Origin: Pseudanabaena mucicola FACHB-723 | GTDB taxonomy: Bacteria; Cyanobacteriota; Cyanobacteriia; Pseudanabaenales; Pseudanabaenaceae | Assembly: GCF_014696385.1 (NCBI RefSeq) | Contig: NZ_JACJQB010000005.1 | Coordinates: 62,001-126,000 of the forward strand | Direction of reading: 5' to 3' | DNA: 64,000 nt | Shown: positions 9,727 through 18,169 of the stretch, piece by piece | How positions within the stretch are numbered: the stretch's first letter is position 1 | Layout: every line of letters starts with the position of its first letter | The notes under the pieces: model-generated | The model's input: only the letters and a program-made list of their open reading frames with translations | What the model was told of the DNA's origin: nothing | Databases searched by the model: none | Made by a program: the position numbers and the translations under genes

Positions 9727-12033
9727 GAATTGACAGGTTTCATCATCACTACTGCGAGCCGAACTTGGTTTTGTGGAATCCGTATCTCCTAGTTCAAACT
9801 GTGACTGTGATTCAGCGGGATGTTGCATAGATAAAGTATCGAGATGGCTGTAGAGACCTCTAATCGCTTGGATGATATAGCTGGCAGCCTGTTCATAGGC
9901 ATTACTGTCATTGAGCGATCGCAAAATTTGCCTGATCGCACTTTCGGCTTTATCAATGCTGGCATAGCTATAAAATAGCTGACGGATCAAGTCATCAAGA
10001 GTATGCCGTCTCAAGTCATGCCAATTATCGCGATCGCAATCAAAGGGGTAATACAAAATTGAGAATAATAGAATTTTGGCGCGCATCGCATTGGTAAACC
10101 GCATCAGTTCGAGGCGCAGATCAAATAGGTTGCTAACAATTTGCGGATCAAAGGGGATTTTGCGATCGCATTGATTGGTATTGAGATCGTTAGGCTCTGG
10201 CTGGTTGGCAACGACAGCGCTTTCATAGAAATCTTCGAGGACATAACCATAGGAGCTATCACCATGGAAACTATTGCAATCGGGATATAGCGGCTCTAAT
10301 TTAGTCAGTAGCAAATTGCCAATGGCAGTATATTCCACAGGTTTAGACACCCGCGAAATTGCCTCTTGCAGCATCGATACCAATTGCTCAAATGTAGGTA
10401 GAAAAGAGACGAGTTCTCTAAGCAATGCTGCCCAATCCATACTATTAAGGTTTCGGAGATCGTTTTCCCAAACATCTTGATAGGTGTAGAGCAGTAATCT
10501 TTTTAAGCGCATTTGATGAACATCAATATCAATTTGATGGGCCACCCAATCGTAGATATCAGGCTCAGGATGGTTTGACTCGGCAATCACTTCCTGTAAC
10601 TCTTGGGGTTCGGCAAGGGGAGCAACTAAGTGTGCGGAGTCAGCATTAATTACTAAATGATTTACTGCGTAAGCAATAGGCTCATTTAATACTTGAGAAT
10701 TATTAGCGGGGGGGACTACTGCTTCAGACTTCGGCGTGATCTCTGTTTGCTTATATAATTTAGAAACAAGCTGAAAAACAAGTTTGGCAACGATTAGATA
10801 TTGACGTTGTTTTTGAACAGCAATGGTTTTGACGGCGTTAACTAAATGTTCCTTGAGTAACTCAATGGTGGGGTATTGTTGATATAAATCTTGGAGTAAC
10901 TCCACAAAGCTAAAGTTTTCTAAACGCTTGATGTCATTTTCTAAAATGCCCGTACAAACTAGGCAGATCAATTTCTTTGCCCTAGTCGGATCAGCACTCA
11001 TTTCTAGGTCATCAGAAACTTCGGCAATTAATGGATTGATTGGTTCTGGCTCAGCACTAAAGTCAAGGCTGTCAAAAATCGAAGGTAAATTTGCGGGGGG
11101 ATACATTTGCGATCGCATTTGTAGTTTGTCTAAAGCCGCTAATACCTCACTTGCCGATTGATAGCGCTGTCGCCAGTCAACGCGCACCATCCTATTAATA
11201 ATGTCAACGAAAGCACTATTAAACTCAAACAAATTGTGCCAGTACAGCTCACCCGTGGTGGGATCGCTAGGAATTTGGACGGGCATTCTCCCTGTTAAGG
11301 CTTGGATGGCAATAATCCCCAGCGCATAGATGTCACTGCAAAACATCGTTCTGCCACTGTACTGCTCATTGGGCATATAGCCAGCAGAGCCAATGACTAA
11401 ACTAGACGGATTATCAAAAATATTGGAATTGCTGACCTCTTTAACCGCACCAAAATCAATCAATACAATTTTGTGATCGGACTTACGACGAATTAGGTTG
11501 CTAGGCTTTAAGTCACGATGGATGACCTGTTGCTGATGCACAAAATCTAGTGTAGGTAAAATGTCTAACAAAAAATTAATTGTATATTCTTCCCCCAAAC
11601 AGCGAGAGCCAGTAATTTCTTGGCTCAAGAGATCGCCTTCTATTAATTCTTGAGCCAAAAAGAACTCTTGGTCTTCTTCAAAGTGGGCAAGCAGGCTAGG
11701 AATACAATCATGTCTACCGAGCCGATATAGTACCTTCGCCTCCCTATCAAATAGCTCTCTGGTAACTCTTAAAACGTCACCATTTAACGATGCAGGCTTG
11801 AGCAATTTGATCACACATTGAGGATGATCGGGCAAGTAGCCATCTTCTGCAATAAAAGTCTGGCTAAAGCCGCCGCCCCCAAGTCGCTTCACGATCTTGT
11901 AGCGCCCAGTCAAAGTTTTGCCGAGCATAGTCATTTTCAGCCAAGAATAACGGGAGTTTGCACGTATTTCCGCATCTGCTGTAAGTATCCCTAAATCTAT
12001 TAAAGATTTTTGAGTTTGTAGAAGCACACTCAT
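9721..12033 (-). CDS. Serine/threonine protein kinase with repeated helical tail
   Basis: 770 residues if translation starts at the ATG at 12031-12033. The kinase domain spans about 45-300: glycine loop LGGGGFSQTF, Lys76 in VIKLLKP, catalytic loop HRDLKPSN at 172-179 and DFG at 193-195, so it should be active. It is a Hanks-type kinase of the group common in filamentous cyanobacteria. The C-terminal ~460 residues match no domain I know. They contain three degenerate copies of a ~78-residue helical unit (351-427, 508-583, 650-728) separated by acidic or polar linkers. An internal start MTMLGKTLTGRYK at 11934 is possible because the first 33 residues look unconserved, but the upstream ATG has GGAG about 12 bases before it. 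Confidence 0.88.
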   Translation of the reverse strand: MSVLLQTQKSLIDLGILTADAEIRANSRYSWLKMTMLGKTLTGRYKIVKRLGGGGFSQTFIAEDGYLPDHPQCVIKLLKPASLNGDVLRVTRELFDREAKVLYRLGRHDCIPSLLAHFEEDQEFFLAQELIEGDLLSQEITGSRCLGEEYTINFLLDILPTLDFVHQQQVIHRDLKPSNLIRRKSDHKIVLIDFGAVKEVSNSNIFDNPSSLVIGSAGYMPNEQYSGRTMFCSDIYALGIIAIQALTGRMPVQIPSDPTTGELYWHNLFEFNSAFVDIINRMVRVDWRQRYQSASEVLAALDKLQMRSQMYPPANLPSIFDSLDFSAEPEPINPLIAEVSDDLEMSADPTRAKKLICLVCTGILENDIKRLENFSFVELLQDLYQQYPTIELLKEHLVNAVKTIAVQKQRQYLIVAKLVFQLVSKLYKQTEITPKSEAVVPPANNSQVLNEPIAYAVNHLVINADSAHLVAPLAEPQELQEVIAESNHPEPDIYDWVAHQIDIDVHQMRLKRLLLYTYQDVWENDLRNLNSMDWAALLRELVSFLPTFEQLVSMLQEAISRVSKPVEYTAIGNLLLTKLEPLYPDCNSFHGDSSYGYVLEDFYESAVVANQPEPNDLNTNQCDRKIPFDPQIVSNLFDLRLELMRFTNAMRAKILLFSILYYPFDCDRDNWHDLRRHTLDDLIRQLFYSYASIDKAESAIRQILRSLNDSNAYEQAASYIIQAIRGLYSHLDTLSMQHPAESQSQFELGDTDSTKPSSARSSDDETCQFF

Positions 12034-12172
12034 TTAGGGTGCGCTCCTGCAAATTATCTAGGGTTGCCCTATGGAAGCAGGTCACTTGAATATACGCTCA
12101 AATATGGGGATATTATAAAATATTTATAATTGCAATAGCAGTTAATTTATTGCTCATTTAACAAACTAGACA

Positions 12173-12934
12173 TTAACGAATTTTGTCGATACTAACGCGA
12201 TCGTCAAATACAAAGCATGTACCTTCCCAAATACTTTCTTCCTTGGGGACTTCTTCGATATATTTGAGAATGCCACCTTTAAGATGGTAGACCTCACTAA
12301 AACCCTGTGAAAGCATATAGGCACTAGCTTTCTCGCAGCGAATCCCCCCTGTGCAGAACATGGCAACCTTTTGGTGTTTTTGTGGATCAAGTTGTTCCTT
12401 TACATAGTTAGGAAATTCGCCAAAAGCGTCTAAATTAGGATTAATTGCGCCTTGAAATGTGCCAAATTCCACTTCATAATTGTTGCGAGTATCAATCACA
12501 ATTACATCGGGATCAGTGATTAGTTGATTCCAATCCTTAGGATCAACATATTGACCAACACGATGTCTAGGGTCAATATCTGGCACACCGAGGGTGACAA
12601 TCTCCTTTTTGAGTCGAACTTTCATGCGTTGAAACGGAATGCCTTCGCAATAGGATTCCTTATGTTCTAAATTCTGAAGACGGGGATCGCTCCGTAAATG
12701 ATTTAGCAAGGCATCAATGGCTTCACGGCTACCTGCAATGGTCGAGTTGATGCCTTCCTTTGCTAATAGGATTGTGCCTCGAAGTTGATGTGCGTCACAA
12801 AATTCTTTGAGGGGATTGCGTAATAACTCATAGTCTGGCAAATCTGTAAAATGATAAAAAGCCGCAACGACGCAGGGTTCAGTATCATTTTGAATTTGTT
12901 GTTGCAGACGATTTTGTTGTTTAATCCGACTCAT
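12173..12934 (-). CDS. trhO: tRNA uridine(34) hydroxylase, rhodanese-like (TrhO/YceA)
   Basis: 253 residues. TrhO makes 5-hydroxyuridine at the wobble position of certain tRNAs, an oxygen-dependent step on the way to carboxymethoxyuridine. An N-terminal YceA-type domain ([22 protein letters not shown]) is followed by a rhodanese domain with the active-site loop [12 protein letters not shown]; Cys194 is the likely catalytic residue and Cys200 is also conserved in the family. It is shorter than E. coli TrhO (about 350 residues) because it lacks the C-terminal Cys-rich extension. The ATG at 12932-12934 is well supported by the family N-terminus. Confidence 0.9.
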   Translation of the reverse strand: MSRIKQQNRLQQQIQNDTEPCVVAAFYHFTDLPDYELLRNPLKEFCDAHQLRGTILLAKEGINSTIAGSREAIDALLNHLRSDPRLQNLEHKESYCEGIPFQRMKVRLKKEIVTLGVPDIDPRHRVGQYVDPKDWNQLITDPDVIVIDTRNNYEVEFGTFQGAINPNLDAFGEFPNYVKEQLDPQKHQKVAMFCTGGIRCEKASAYMLSQGFSEVYHLKGGILKYIEEVPKEESIWEGTCFVFDDRVSIDKIR

Positions 12935-12964
12935 TAGCTTATTTGCGATCGCATTCTATATTTC

Positions 12965-13082
12965 TATATAGCTGTCACCAGTTTTGTTAGAACACAAAAC
13001 CAGAAGACGAGTTGCAGCGCGAAGCGCTGCAACTCACTTCTTGGGTTTTGATTTGTCTTAATCCAATTGGCAGTAGCTATAG
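12965..13082. repeat. MITE-like inverted repeat with hairpin core
   Basis: Central perfect hairpin with 12-bp arms 13009-13020 and 13024-13035 and a GAA loop, core GCAGCGC-GAA-GCGCTGC. Pairing continues imperfectly outward to ends CTATATAGCTGTCACC and GGCAGTAGCTATAG. The right half (CAACTCACTTCTTGGGTTTTG) is nearly the same as that of the element at 9606-9726. It lies upstream of trhO and downstream of gdhA. Confidence 0.7.
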
Positions 13083-13141
13083 TTAAAATATAGCGCAAAG
13101 TAAAAACCTTAACTGACATACGCCTTTCTCAGAGAAAGATT

Positions 13142-13172
13142 AGACATTGCGGCGCTTTGCGCCGCAATGTCT
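13142..13172 (-). terminator. Hairpin downstream of gdhA
   Basis: Perfect 14-bp arms (AGACATTGCGGCGC and its complement) with a TTT loop, eight bases after the gdhA stop. There is no long T-tract, so Rho-independent termination is uncertain. It belongs to the GGCGC/GCGCC hairpin family seen across the window. Confidence 0.55.
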
Positions 13173-13179
13173 GTAGCTG

Positions 13180-14463
13180 TTAACGCGCATAGTAAGCCCT
13201 TGTTCCCTTTGCCTCAATCACTTCATTTAGGCGCATGAGAGCATGGACATAGGCGGCAGTTCGCACCGAAATTTGCTTTTGATTCGCAATTTGCCAAATT
13301 CGCATCGTTTCCGCAACCATGCTTTGTTTGAGGCGCTCATTCACCTCTTCCACTGTCCAATATAAGCCGCTCCGATTTTGTACCCACTCAAAGTAGCTGA
13401 CGGTCACGCCACCTGCATTGATCAGGATGTCAGGGAAAACAATGATATTACGTTTCGCCAAAATCGCATCGGCGGCAGGAGTTACGGGGCCATTAGCAAT
13501 TTCAAAAATATATTTGGCACGAATGTTCGCTGCATTGTCCTTGGTAATTTGATTTTCTAGCGCCGCAGGAATGAGAATATCTACATCTAGCTCTAGCAAC
13601 TCGTCATTGGTGATCGTTTGATGCTCAACGATGCTGCACACAGAATCCTGACAGTAAACCGCTTGAAAAGACTTGGTGGAATTTTTGTAACTGATGATGC
13701 TGGGAATATCTAAGCCCTGCTTGGCATAAATTCCCCCTTTTGAATCACTCACAGCAACGACTTTATAGCCAGATTTACTTAACAAATCTGCGATCGCAGC
13801 GCCAACATTACCAAAACCTTGCACAGCAACGGTGGTCTGTTCTCGCTGCATTTTGAGTAAAGGCAGTAGAGTTTCGATCGCAAAAAATGCGCCTAACCCC
13901 GTGGCGGTTTCGCGACCGAGGCTGCCGCCCATGGCGATCGGCTTACCTGTAATGGCAGCAGGACAAAGCTTGCGTTGAATATTGCTATACTCATCAACCA
14001 TCCACCCCATGATTGTTTGATTGGTCTGCACATCGGGAGCAGGAATATCGACATCTGCCCCCATAAAATCTGCGATCGCATTGATATATCCACGACTGAG
14101 TCTTTCTAATTCCGCTTTCGATAGTTGCTTGGGATCAACTGCCACCCCACCTTTTGCGCCCCCAAACGGCAAATTAACCGCCGCACATTTAAACGTCATC
14201 CAAAAAGCCAAGGATTTGACTTCATCCATATTGACACTAGGATGAAAACGCACGCCACCTTTGGTTGGTCCCCGCAAATCGTTATAACGAACTCGATATC
14301 CTTGGAATACTTTCAAGGTTCCATCATCCATGCGTACAGGAATTGATACCTGTAAACAGGCTTTAGGAGACTTCAATCGTTCGATCGCATCTTCAGAAAT
14401 ATCGACATGGACGATCGCGGCAGCAAGTCTTTCACTAGCCTGATCGAATAAGGATTCGGACAC
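13180..14463 (-). CDS. gdhA: Glu/Leu/Phe/Val dehydrogenase (glutamate dehydrogenase)
   Basis: About 427 residues from a GTG at 14461-14463, preceded by TTGGAG six bases upstream. It interconverts glutamate and 2-oxoglutarate plus ammonia, with NAD(P)H. Visible motifs are the glutamate-binding Lys region GPTKGGVRFHP, PFGGAKGGVAVDP, the PAPDV segment carrying the catalytic Asp, and the cofactor motif VQGFGNVGAAI. The reading frame stays open a further 21 codons upstream, but that stretch (MHCPLCGRCN) is merely a translation of the hairpin at 14495-14529, so I reject the longer start. The coenzyme preference cannot be read from the sequence. Confidence 0.9.
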   Translation of the reverse strand: MSESLFDQASERLAAAIVHVDISEDAIERLKSPKACLQVSIPVRMDDGTLKVFQGYRVRYNDLRGPTKGGVRFHPSVNMDEVKSLAFWMTFKCAAVNLPFGGAKGGVAVDPKQLSKAELERLSRGYINAIADFMGADVDIPAPDVQTNQTIMGWMVDEYSNIQRKLCPAAITGKPIAMGGSLGRETATGLGAFFAIETLLPLLKMQREQTTVAVQGFGNVGAAIADLLSKSGYKVVAVSDSKGGIYAKQGLDIPSIISYKNSTKSFQAVYCQDSVCSIVEHQTITNDELLELDVDILIPAALENQITKDNAANIRAKYIFEIANGPVTPAADAILAKRNIIVFPDILINAGGVTVSYFEWVQNRSGLYWTVEEVNERLKQSMVAETMRIWQIANQKQISVRTAAYVHALMRLNEVIEAKGTRAYYAR

Positions 14464-14494
14464 AAGTAACTCCAAATAATAGTTAAAACAGAGA

Positions 14495-14529
14495 AGATTG
14501 CACCGCCCGCATAGCGGGCAGTGCAATCT
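14495..14529. repeat. Inverted repeat between M48-like gene and gdhA
   Basis: 16-bp arms with one mismatch (AGATTGCACCGCCCGC against AGATTGCACTGCCCGC) around an ATA loop. It sits just after the stop of the M48-like gene (14534) and just before the gdhA ribosome-binding site, both on the minus strand, so it may separate the two transcripts. Confidence 0.6.
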
Positions 14530-14533
14530 CTGA

Positions 14534-16594
14534 TTAGAATATTCGTGATGTTAGCATTAAGGTTGATAGTCCGATTAATACCAACAAGGAACTTCCAATA
14601 TTATTCCAAAATTGGTGATAGCTGGTTAAGGAAGCACGTTGTTTGGGGCGATCTTCCGCAATTGGTTGTAATGTCGATAAATCGATGATCGGGAACTTGC
14701 CACGGCGAAACCATCCTGTGGCAATCACCGAGCGATCGCAAAGCATCTCTAGGTTTCTAATCGTATTGGAAGGATCAATAATCCATTGACGGAAGTTGGG
14801 AATGTAATTTAAGAAGGCTAATCCGCCTTGATCTTCTAGTCGCAAAGAATAGCCAATGTAGAACTCATCGGTTCCATAACCAAGAAATTCTCCCGGAATC
14901 TGTACAGGAGAGCCTTGGACATAACTGGCATAGGGATCAATCAAAAGGCTCACGAGATCTGTATCGGCAACGCGGCGAAAATCAGGATAGCGCAAACTGC
15001 CTTGTAGCATAAATCCTAGCCCTAATCCAATTAATAACAGACTAGTCAATAGCCATCGGTTATATAGTTCTGATAGTAAATGACTGGCAATAATTGCGAT
15101 CGCAACGCCAATCGCTGGCGATACTTGAATCAATAAATCACGCCAAAAGTTTTGATAAAGCCGCTTTTTATTGAGTTTTCTTTCTTCCTTAAGTAGCTCG
15201 GCAAAATCATATTCCGTCAATAGTCCTAATTGTTTAGAATATCCCGCCAGAAATTTTAAGCGTTTGCCAACTAGCGGATGGGTGGAATGGATTTCCAGCC
15301 AACGCCGCCAAGGATTGAACAATTCCCAAAGAAATACACGGTAGGGATCTTGGTCAGTTTGTCCGACATGAGCAATTTCCATTGCCATCCCGATTGCTGT
15401 CATCGTTTGGCGATCGCAAATTCCTAAAGCCCTTGTAGACTCTAGTAAACGATTAATGGGCATCGCAGGTTGATTGTAGGGCAACATTTGCCGCGCCATT
15501 TTGGGCAAGACACGGGCGAGGGCATTGGGATTGCCTGTAGCCGCCGCCGCAAAACGATCACTGACGATCGTACTGGCATGGGAGAGCCAAATCAGCAAAT
15601 AATTACTGAGACCATAGATTGCCTTTGCCAAGGTTGCGAACACTTGCCAAATTTGCTTGGCACTCTTGGCGCGGTAGCTTTGGCGACTCAGCAGTACATA
15701 GATGTAATAAAGAACCTGCACAGGTGCGGAAACAAAGGTAAGTACGGCAAAACTCTTGTTGCGAATCCGCCCCAATTGATAGGCATAGACTGCGGCAATT
15801 TCGTCATCATCTAGACAGTTAAACAAACCTCGGCTAACCACAATTCGCGCTGAGTTGGAGATTACGCCATAGGTAAAAGCAACGGGAGCCTCATCTTCGA
15901 TCCATCCCAAGCGCGGCACAAAAATATTATATTTATCGCAAAAGTTCTCAATCACTTCCACGGATTCAGGGCTTTTTAGATCTAAATCCGCAAGGGTAAT
16001 CCATTGAATACGGTGATATTGCCTTTGGGTAATATCAATAATCCATGGCGACATAAAGAACAACAGGATGCTAAATATCCCTGCTGCGATCGCTGTTATT
16101 TTGATCCACGCATCTGAGAAATAATCGGTAAAGATCAGCGAAATTCCGTAACTAGCTAAAAACTGCAAGCCAATGATGCTCAGGATCGTGACGATCATTG
16201 ACGCGATTAAAAAATAGCTATAGCGAGATGGTAAAGCAAGGGTAACGTTATTTTTGCGGTAGCGCCGTGGATCAGACTTAATGACCGAAGCAACATCTTC
16301 ATTACGTCTAATTCGATCATCCGCAGGAGCTTCAAGAGTCGCCTTGAGCGTAATTAGAGACTTGTGCGCCCAAGTCTGGATTTGGGGATCATCTGATGTG
16401 GTGAGCTGGTCACAAATTGCGATCGCTTTATCCGCACGTCCTGTTTTTTTATAGGCTGAGACTAACCAAATTTGCGCCTGTATATATTCCTTAGAGCTAG
16501 TATTTTTAGAGGATTGACTATACTCCGTTAAAATTGCGATCGCTTCGGTGTAATGCTTTCGCAATAGGGCTTCTTTGCCAGCTTTGAGGGACAT
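14534..16594 (-). CDS. TPR-M48 (HtpX-like) membrane protein with degenerate zinc site
   Basis: 686 residues. An N-terminal TPR-like helical segment (about 1-85) precedes two membrane segments (about 128-150 and 163-185), an M48/HtpX-like domain (about 205-470), further hydrophobic segments and a C-terminal ~130-residue soluble part. The M48 fold is recognisable from APVAFTYG, ARIVVSRGLF and DDDEIAAV, but the HExxH motif expected next reads YQLGR: His to Tyr272, Glu to Gln273, second His to Arg276. The distal Glu ligand before the conserved Asp (SDRFAA) also appears replaced, by Thr342. It should therefore not bind zinc or cleave peptides, and is probably a pseudoprotease scaffold or regulator. 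Membership of M48 is inferred from motif order only. Confidence 0.75.
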   Translation of the reverse strand: MSLKAGKEALLRKHYTEAIAILTEYSQSSKNTSSKEYIQAQIWLVSAYKKTGRADKAIAICDQLTTSDDPQIQTWAHKSLITLKATLEAPADDRIRRNEDVASVIKSDPRRYRKNNVTLALPSRYSYFLIASMIVTILSIIGLQFLASYGISLIFTDYFSDAWIKITAIAAGIFSILLFFMSPWIIDITQRQYHRIQWITLADLDLKSPESVEVIENFCDKYNIFVPRLGWIEDEAPVAFTYGVISNSARIVVSRGLFNCLDDDEIAAVYAYQLGRIRNKSFAVLTFVSAPVQVLYYIYVLLSRQSYRAKSAKQIWQVFATLAKAIYGLSNYLLIWLSHASTIVSDRFAAAATGNPNALARVLPKMARQMLPYNQPAMPINRLLESTRALGICDRQTMTAIGMAMEIAHVGQTDQDPYRVFLWELFNPWRRWLEIHSTHPLVGKRLKFLAGYSKQLGLLTEYDFAELLKEERKLNKKRLYQNFWRDLLIQVSPAIGVAIAIIASHLLSELYNRWLLTSLLLIGLGLGFMLQGSLRYPDFRRVADTDLVSLLIDPYASYVQGSPVQIPGEFLGYGTDEFYIGYSLRLEDQGGLAFLNYIPNFRQWIIDPSNTIRNLEMLCDRSVIATGWFRRGKFPIIDLSTLQPIAEDRPKQRASLTSYHQFWNNIGSSLLVLIGLSTLMLTSRIF

Positions 16595-16650
16595 GATTTC
16601 ACCTTAGTCTCGCCACATCAGCGCCTATTATAAAGCCAGTTCGACACAAG

Positions 16651-16728
16651 CAAAAAACGGTAAAAATTGCTTTGCAATTTTTACCGTTTTTTGCCATTTG
16701 TGCCTCCCGAAAGGCGGCACAAATGGCA
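16651..16728 (-). terminator. Two adjacent hairpins downstream of the proline-rich membrane protein
   Basis: The first hairpin has perfect 20-bp arms, 16651-16670 and 16674-16693, with a TTT loop. The second follows directly: TGCCATTTGTGCC (16692-16704) pairs with 16716-16728. They lie between the stop of the 16744-17232 gene and the start of the M48-like gene. The A/T-rich arms of the first give a T-run on the minus strand, as in intrinsic terminators. Confidence 0.6.
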
Positions 16729-16743
16729 TGAGCGAACTCACGT

Positions 16744-17232
16744 TTAATTAGAAGATGGAGAGACAGTATTTGGTGTGGGCGTTACTGTCGGCGATGGAGC
16801 TATTGCACTTGGCGTTGGTGTTGCTGTCGGCTGGGCTGTCACTGTCACCCTTGGCGCAGGCGCTACAGGTTGGCTTGTTGCCGCAGGGACATTGATTTGA
16901 ATCGTAGATGTAGGTGTAGGTTGAGGAGAAGCAGGACTGACTTCTTTAATAGTTGTGTTGTTCCGCTCAATGATTGTAGACTTGTTCTCTTTTACAGTGT
17001 CCACCGCATTGGGAACTAATACAGGTGTGATCGGACGATTGTTAAGGAAAAAGGCAATTGCACCTCCTCCTAAAGCTAGGAAAAGTAGAACAACAACAAC
17101 GACAGCGGTAGAATTCCCATCGTTACGGACTCTGGTAGTCCGTTCTTCAGAAACTATGTTGCCGTTAATAGGGGTTCTGGAATTAGATGTAACTTTTCTG
17201 CTTGTGGTTTCGTGATCGATTTCGTCGGGCAT
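16744..17232 (-). CDS. Single-pass membrane protein with Pro/Thr-rich exported tail
   Basis: 162 residues that I do not recognise. A polar N-terminus (1-40) with many Thr/Arg residues is followed by one membrane helix (about 41-63, VVVVVLLFLALGGGAIAFFL) and a low-complexity tail rich in Pro, Thr, Ser and Ala with repeated TPTP/PTVTP units. The positively charged N-terminus suggests it stays in the cytosol and the tail is outside, like a wall-spanning stalk. It starts 27 bases after the GlsB-like gene and is probably in the same transcript. Confidence 0.7.
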   Translation of the reverse strand: MPDEIDHETTSRKVTSNSRTPINGNIVSEERTTRVRNDGNSTAVVVVVLLFLALGGGAIAFFLNNRPITPVLVPNAVDTVKENKSTIIERNNTTIKEVSPASPQPTPTSTIQINVPAATSQPVAPAPRVTVTAQPTATPTPSAIAPSPTVTPTPNTVSPSSN

Positions 17233-17259
17233 GATTTTATAAACTCTTTAATGTAATTA

Positions 17260-17505
17260 CTAAGCTGACTTAATGAGACGTAGACCAAATAGAAGCACTA
17301 CAGCACCAACCGTAGCGACAACTAAGCTGCCAAATAATCCTCCACTACTAGACAGACCCAAAGCACTGAAAAGGAATCCCCCCAGCACTGCACCGATGAC
17401 ACCAACAATAATGTCGCCGAGCAAGCCAAAACTAGAACCTTTGACCAGTTGTCCTGCAATCCATCCAGCCGCTAAACCGATTAAAATAAACCAAATCAAA
17501 TTCAT
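17260..17505 (-). CDS. GlsB/YeaQ/YmgE-family small stress membrane protein
   Basis: 81 residues, almost all hydrophobic, with three predicted helices and the family signature GLAAGWIAGQLVKG near the N-terminus plus the Gly-rich GDIIVGVIGAVLGGFLF. The family (once called transglycosylase-associated) is induced by stress in several bacteria; its biochemical role is unknown. It sits between a CsbD protein and a tail-anchored proline-rich protein on the same strand. Confidence 0.88.
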   Translation of the reverse strand: MNLIWFILIGLAAGWIAGQLVKGSSFGLLGDIIVGVIGAVLGGFLFSALGLSSSGGLFGSLVVATVGAVVLLFGLRLIKSA

Positions 17506-17538
17506 TGAATACCATCCTTTTAGTTAACTGATTGGAAA

Positions 17539-17562
17539 ATAGAGGTTATTCAAAACCTCTAT
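17539..17562 (-). terminator. Intrinsic terminator after the CsbD gene
   Basis: 9-bp arms ATAGAGGTT and AACCTCTAT; on the minus strand the stem is followed by TTTTCC. It lies between the CsbD stop (17587) and the GlsB start (17505). Confidence 0.6.
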
Positions 17563-17586
17563 CTCATCTTTACGAACGAAAGCCGT

Positions 17587-18057
17587 TTAATCTAAAAGAC
17601 CTTGAACTTTATCCTTGACGTTCTCTAGCAAATTGCGAGTTTTACCTTCCGCTTGCTTTGCTTGACCAGTAATTTGATCTTTGTTAGATCCCGTCATCTT
17701 GCCGATTGCCTCTTGAGTTTTGCCTTCAATTTCTTTAGTCATGGCTTTTACTCGCTCAGGCACATTGTCTTTAATATCTTCAGTCGCATTTCGCACCACC
17801 GCTTCAGCCTGCTTCGCTTTGCCAGTGATTTGATTTTGGGCATTACCTGTTACATTGCCAATCGCTTCTTGAGTTTTGCCTTCCAGATCTTTGGCATCTG
17901 CCTTTACCCGTTCGATTGTGGCGATGGGCATAGATGGAGGCAACATAAATGCTGGGTTTGCCCAACTGTTTTCCATAGTTACTCCAAATACCAATGTAAA
18001 TGAGAGCAAAGACATCAAACCAATCCTCAAAAATGAGCGATAGATCGATGAAATCAT
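17587..18057 (-). CDS. Exported CsbD-family protein with two CsbD units
   Basis: 156 residues. An N-terminal hydrophobic segment (about 8-32, FLRIGLMSLLSFTLVFGV, then a small-residue region) looks like a signal peptide or anchor. Two copies of the CsbD-like unit follow: EGKTQEAIGNVTGNAQ near 57-72 and EGKTQEAIGKMTGSNK near 111-126, each followed by QITGKAKQAE-type helix. CsbD is a small general-stress protein in Bacillus; the function is unknown. The second CsbD gene next to it (18237-18494) lacks the signal segment, so one product is probably exported and the other cytosolic. Confidence 0.82.
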   Translation of the reverse strand: MISSIYRSFLRIGLMSLLSFTLVFGVTMENSWANPAFMLPPSMPIATIERVKADAKDLEGKTQEAIGNVTGNAQNQITGKAKQAEAVVRNATEDIKDNVPERVKAMTKEIEGKTQEAIGKMTGSNKDQITGQAKQAEGKTRNLLENVKDKVQGLLD

Positions 18058-18169
18058 TTTTATACCTAAAAAGTTTGGCGGAATTTAAATTTAGTCCTAG
18101 TTTTTAAATAGGTTAAAAAACAGTAGATTTATTGTCACAAATTAGAATTAATCTATTATTTTTTATAAA

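Noticed and set aside
16651-16728. Repeated hairpins considered as a CRISPR array
   Set aside because: There are no direct repeats with regular spacers and no cas genes; each hairpin has a different sequence.
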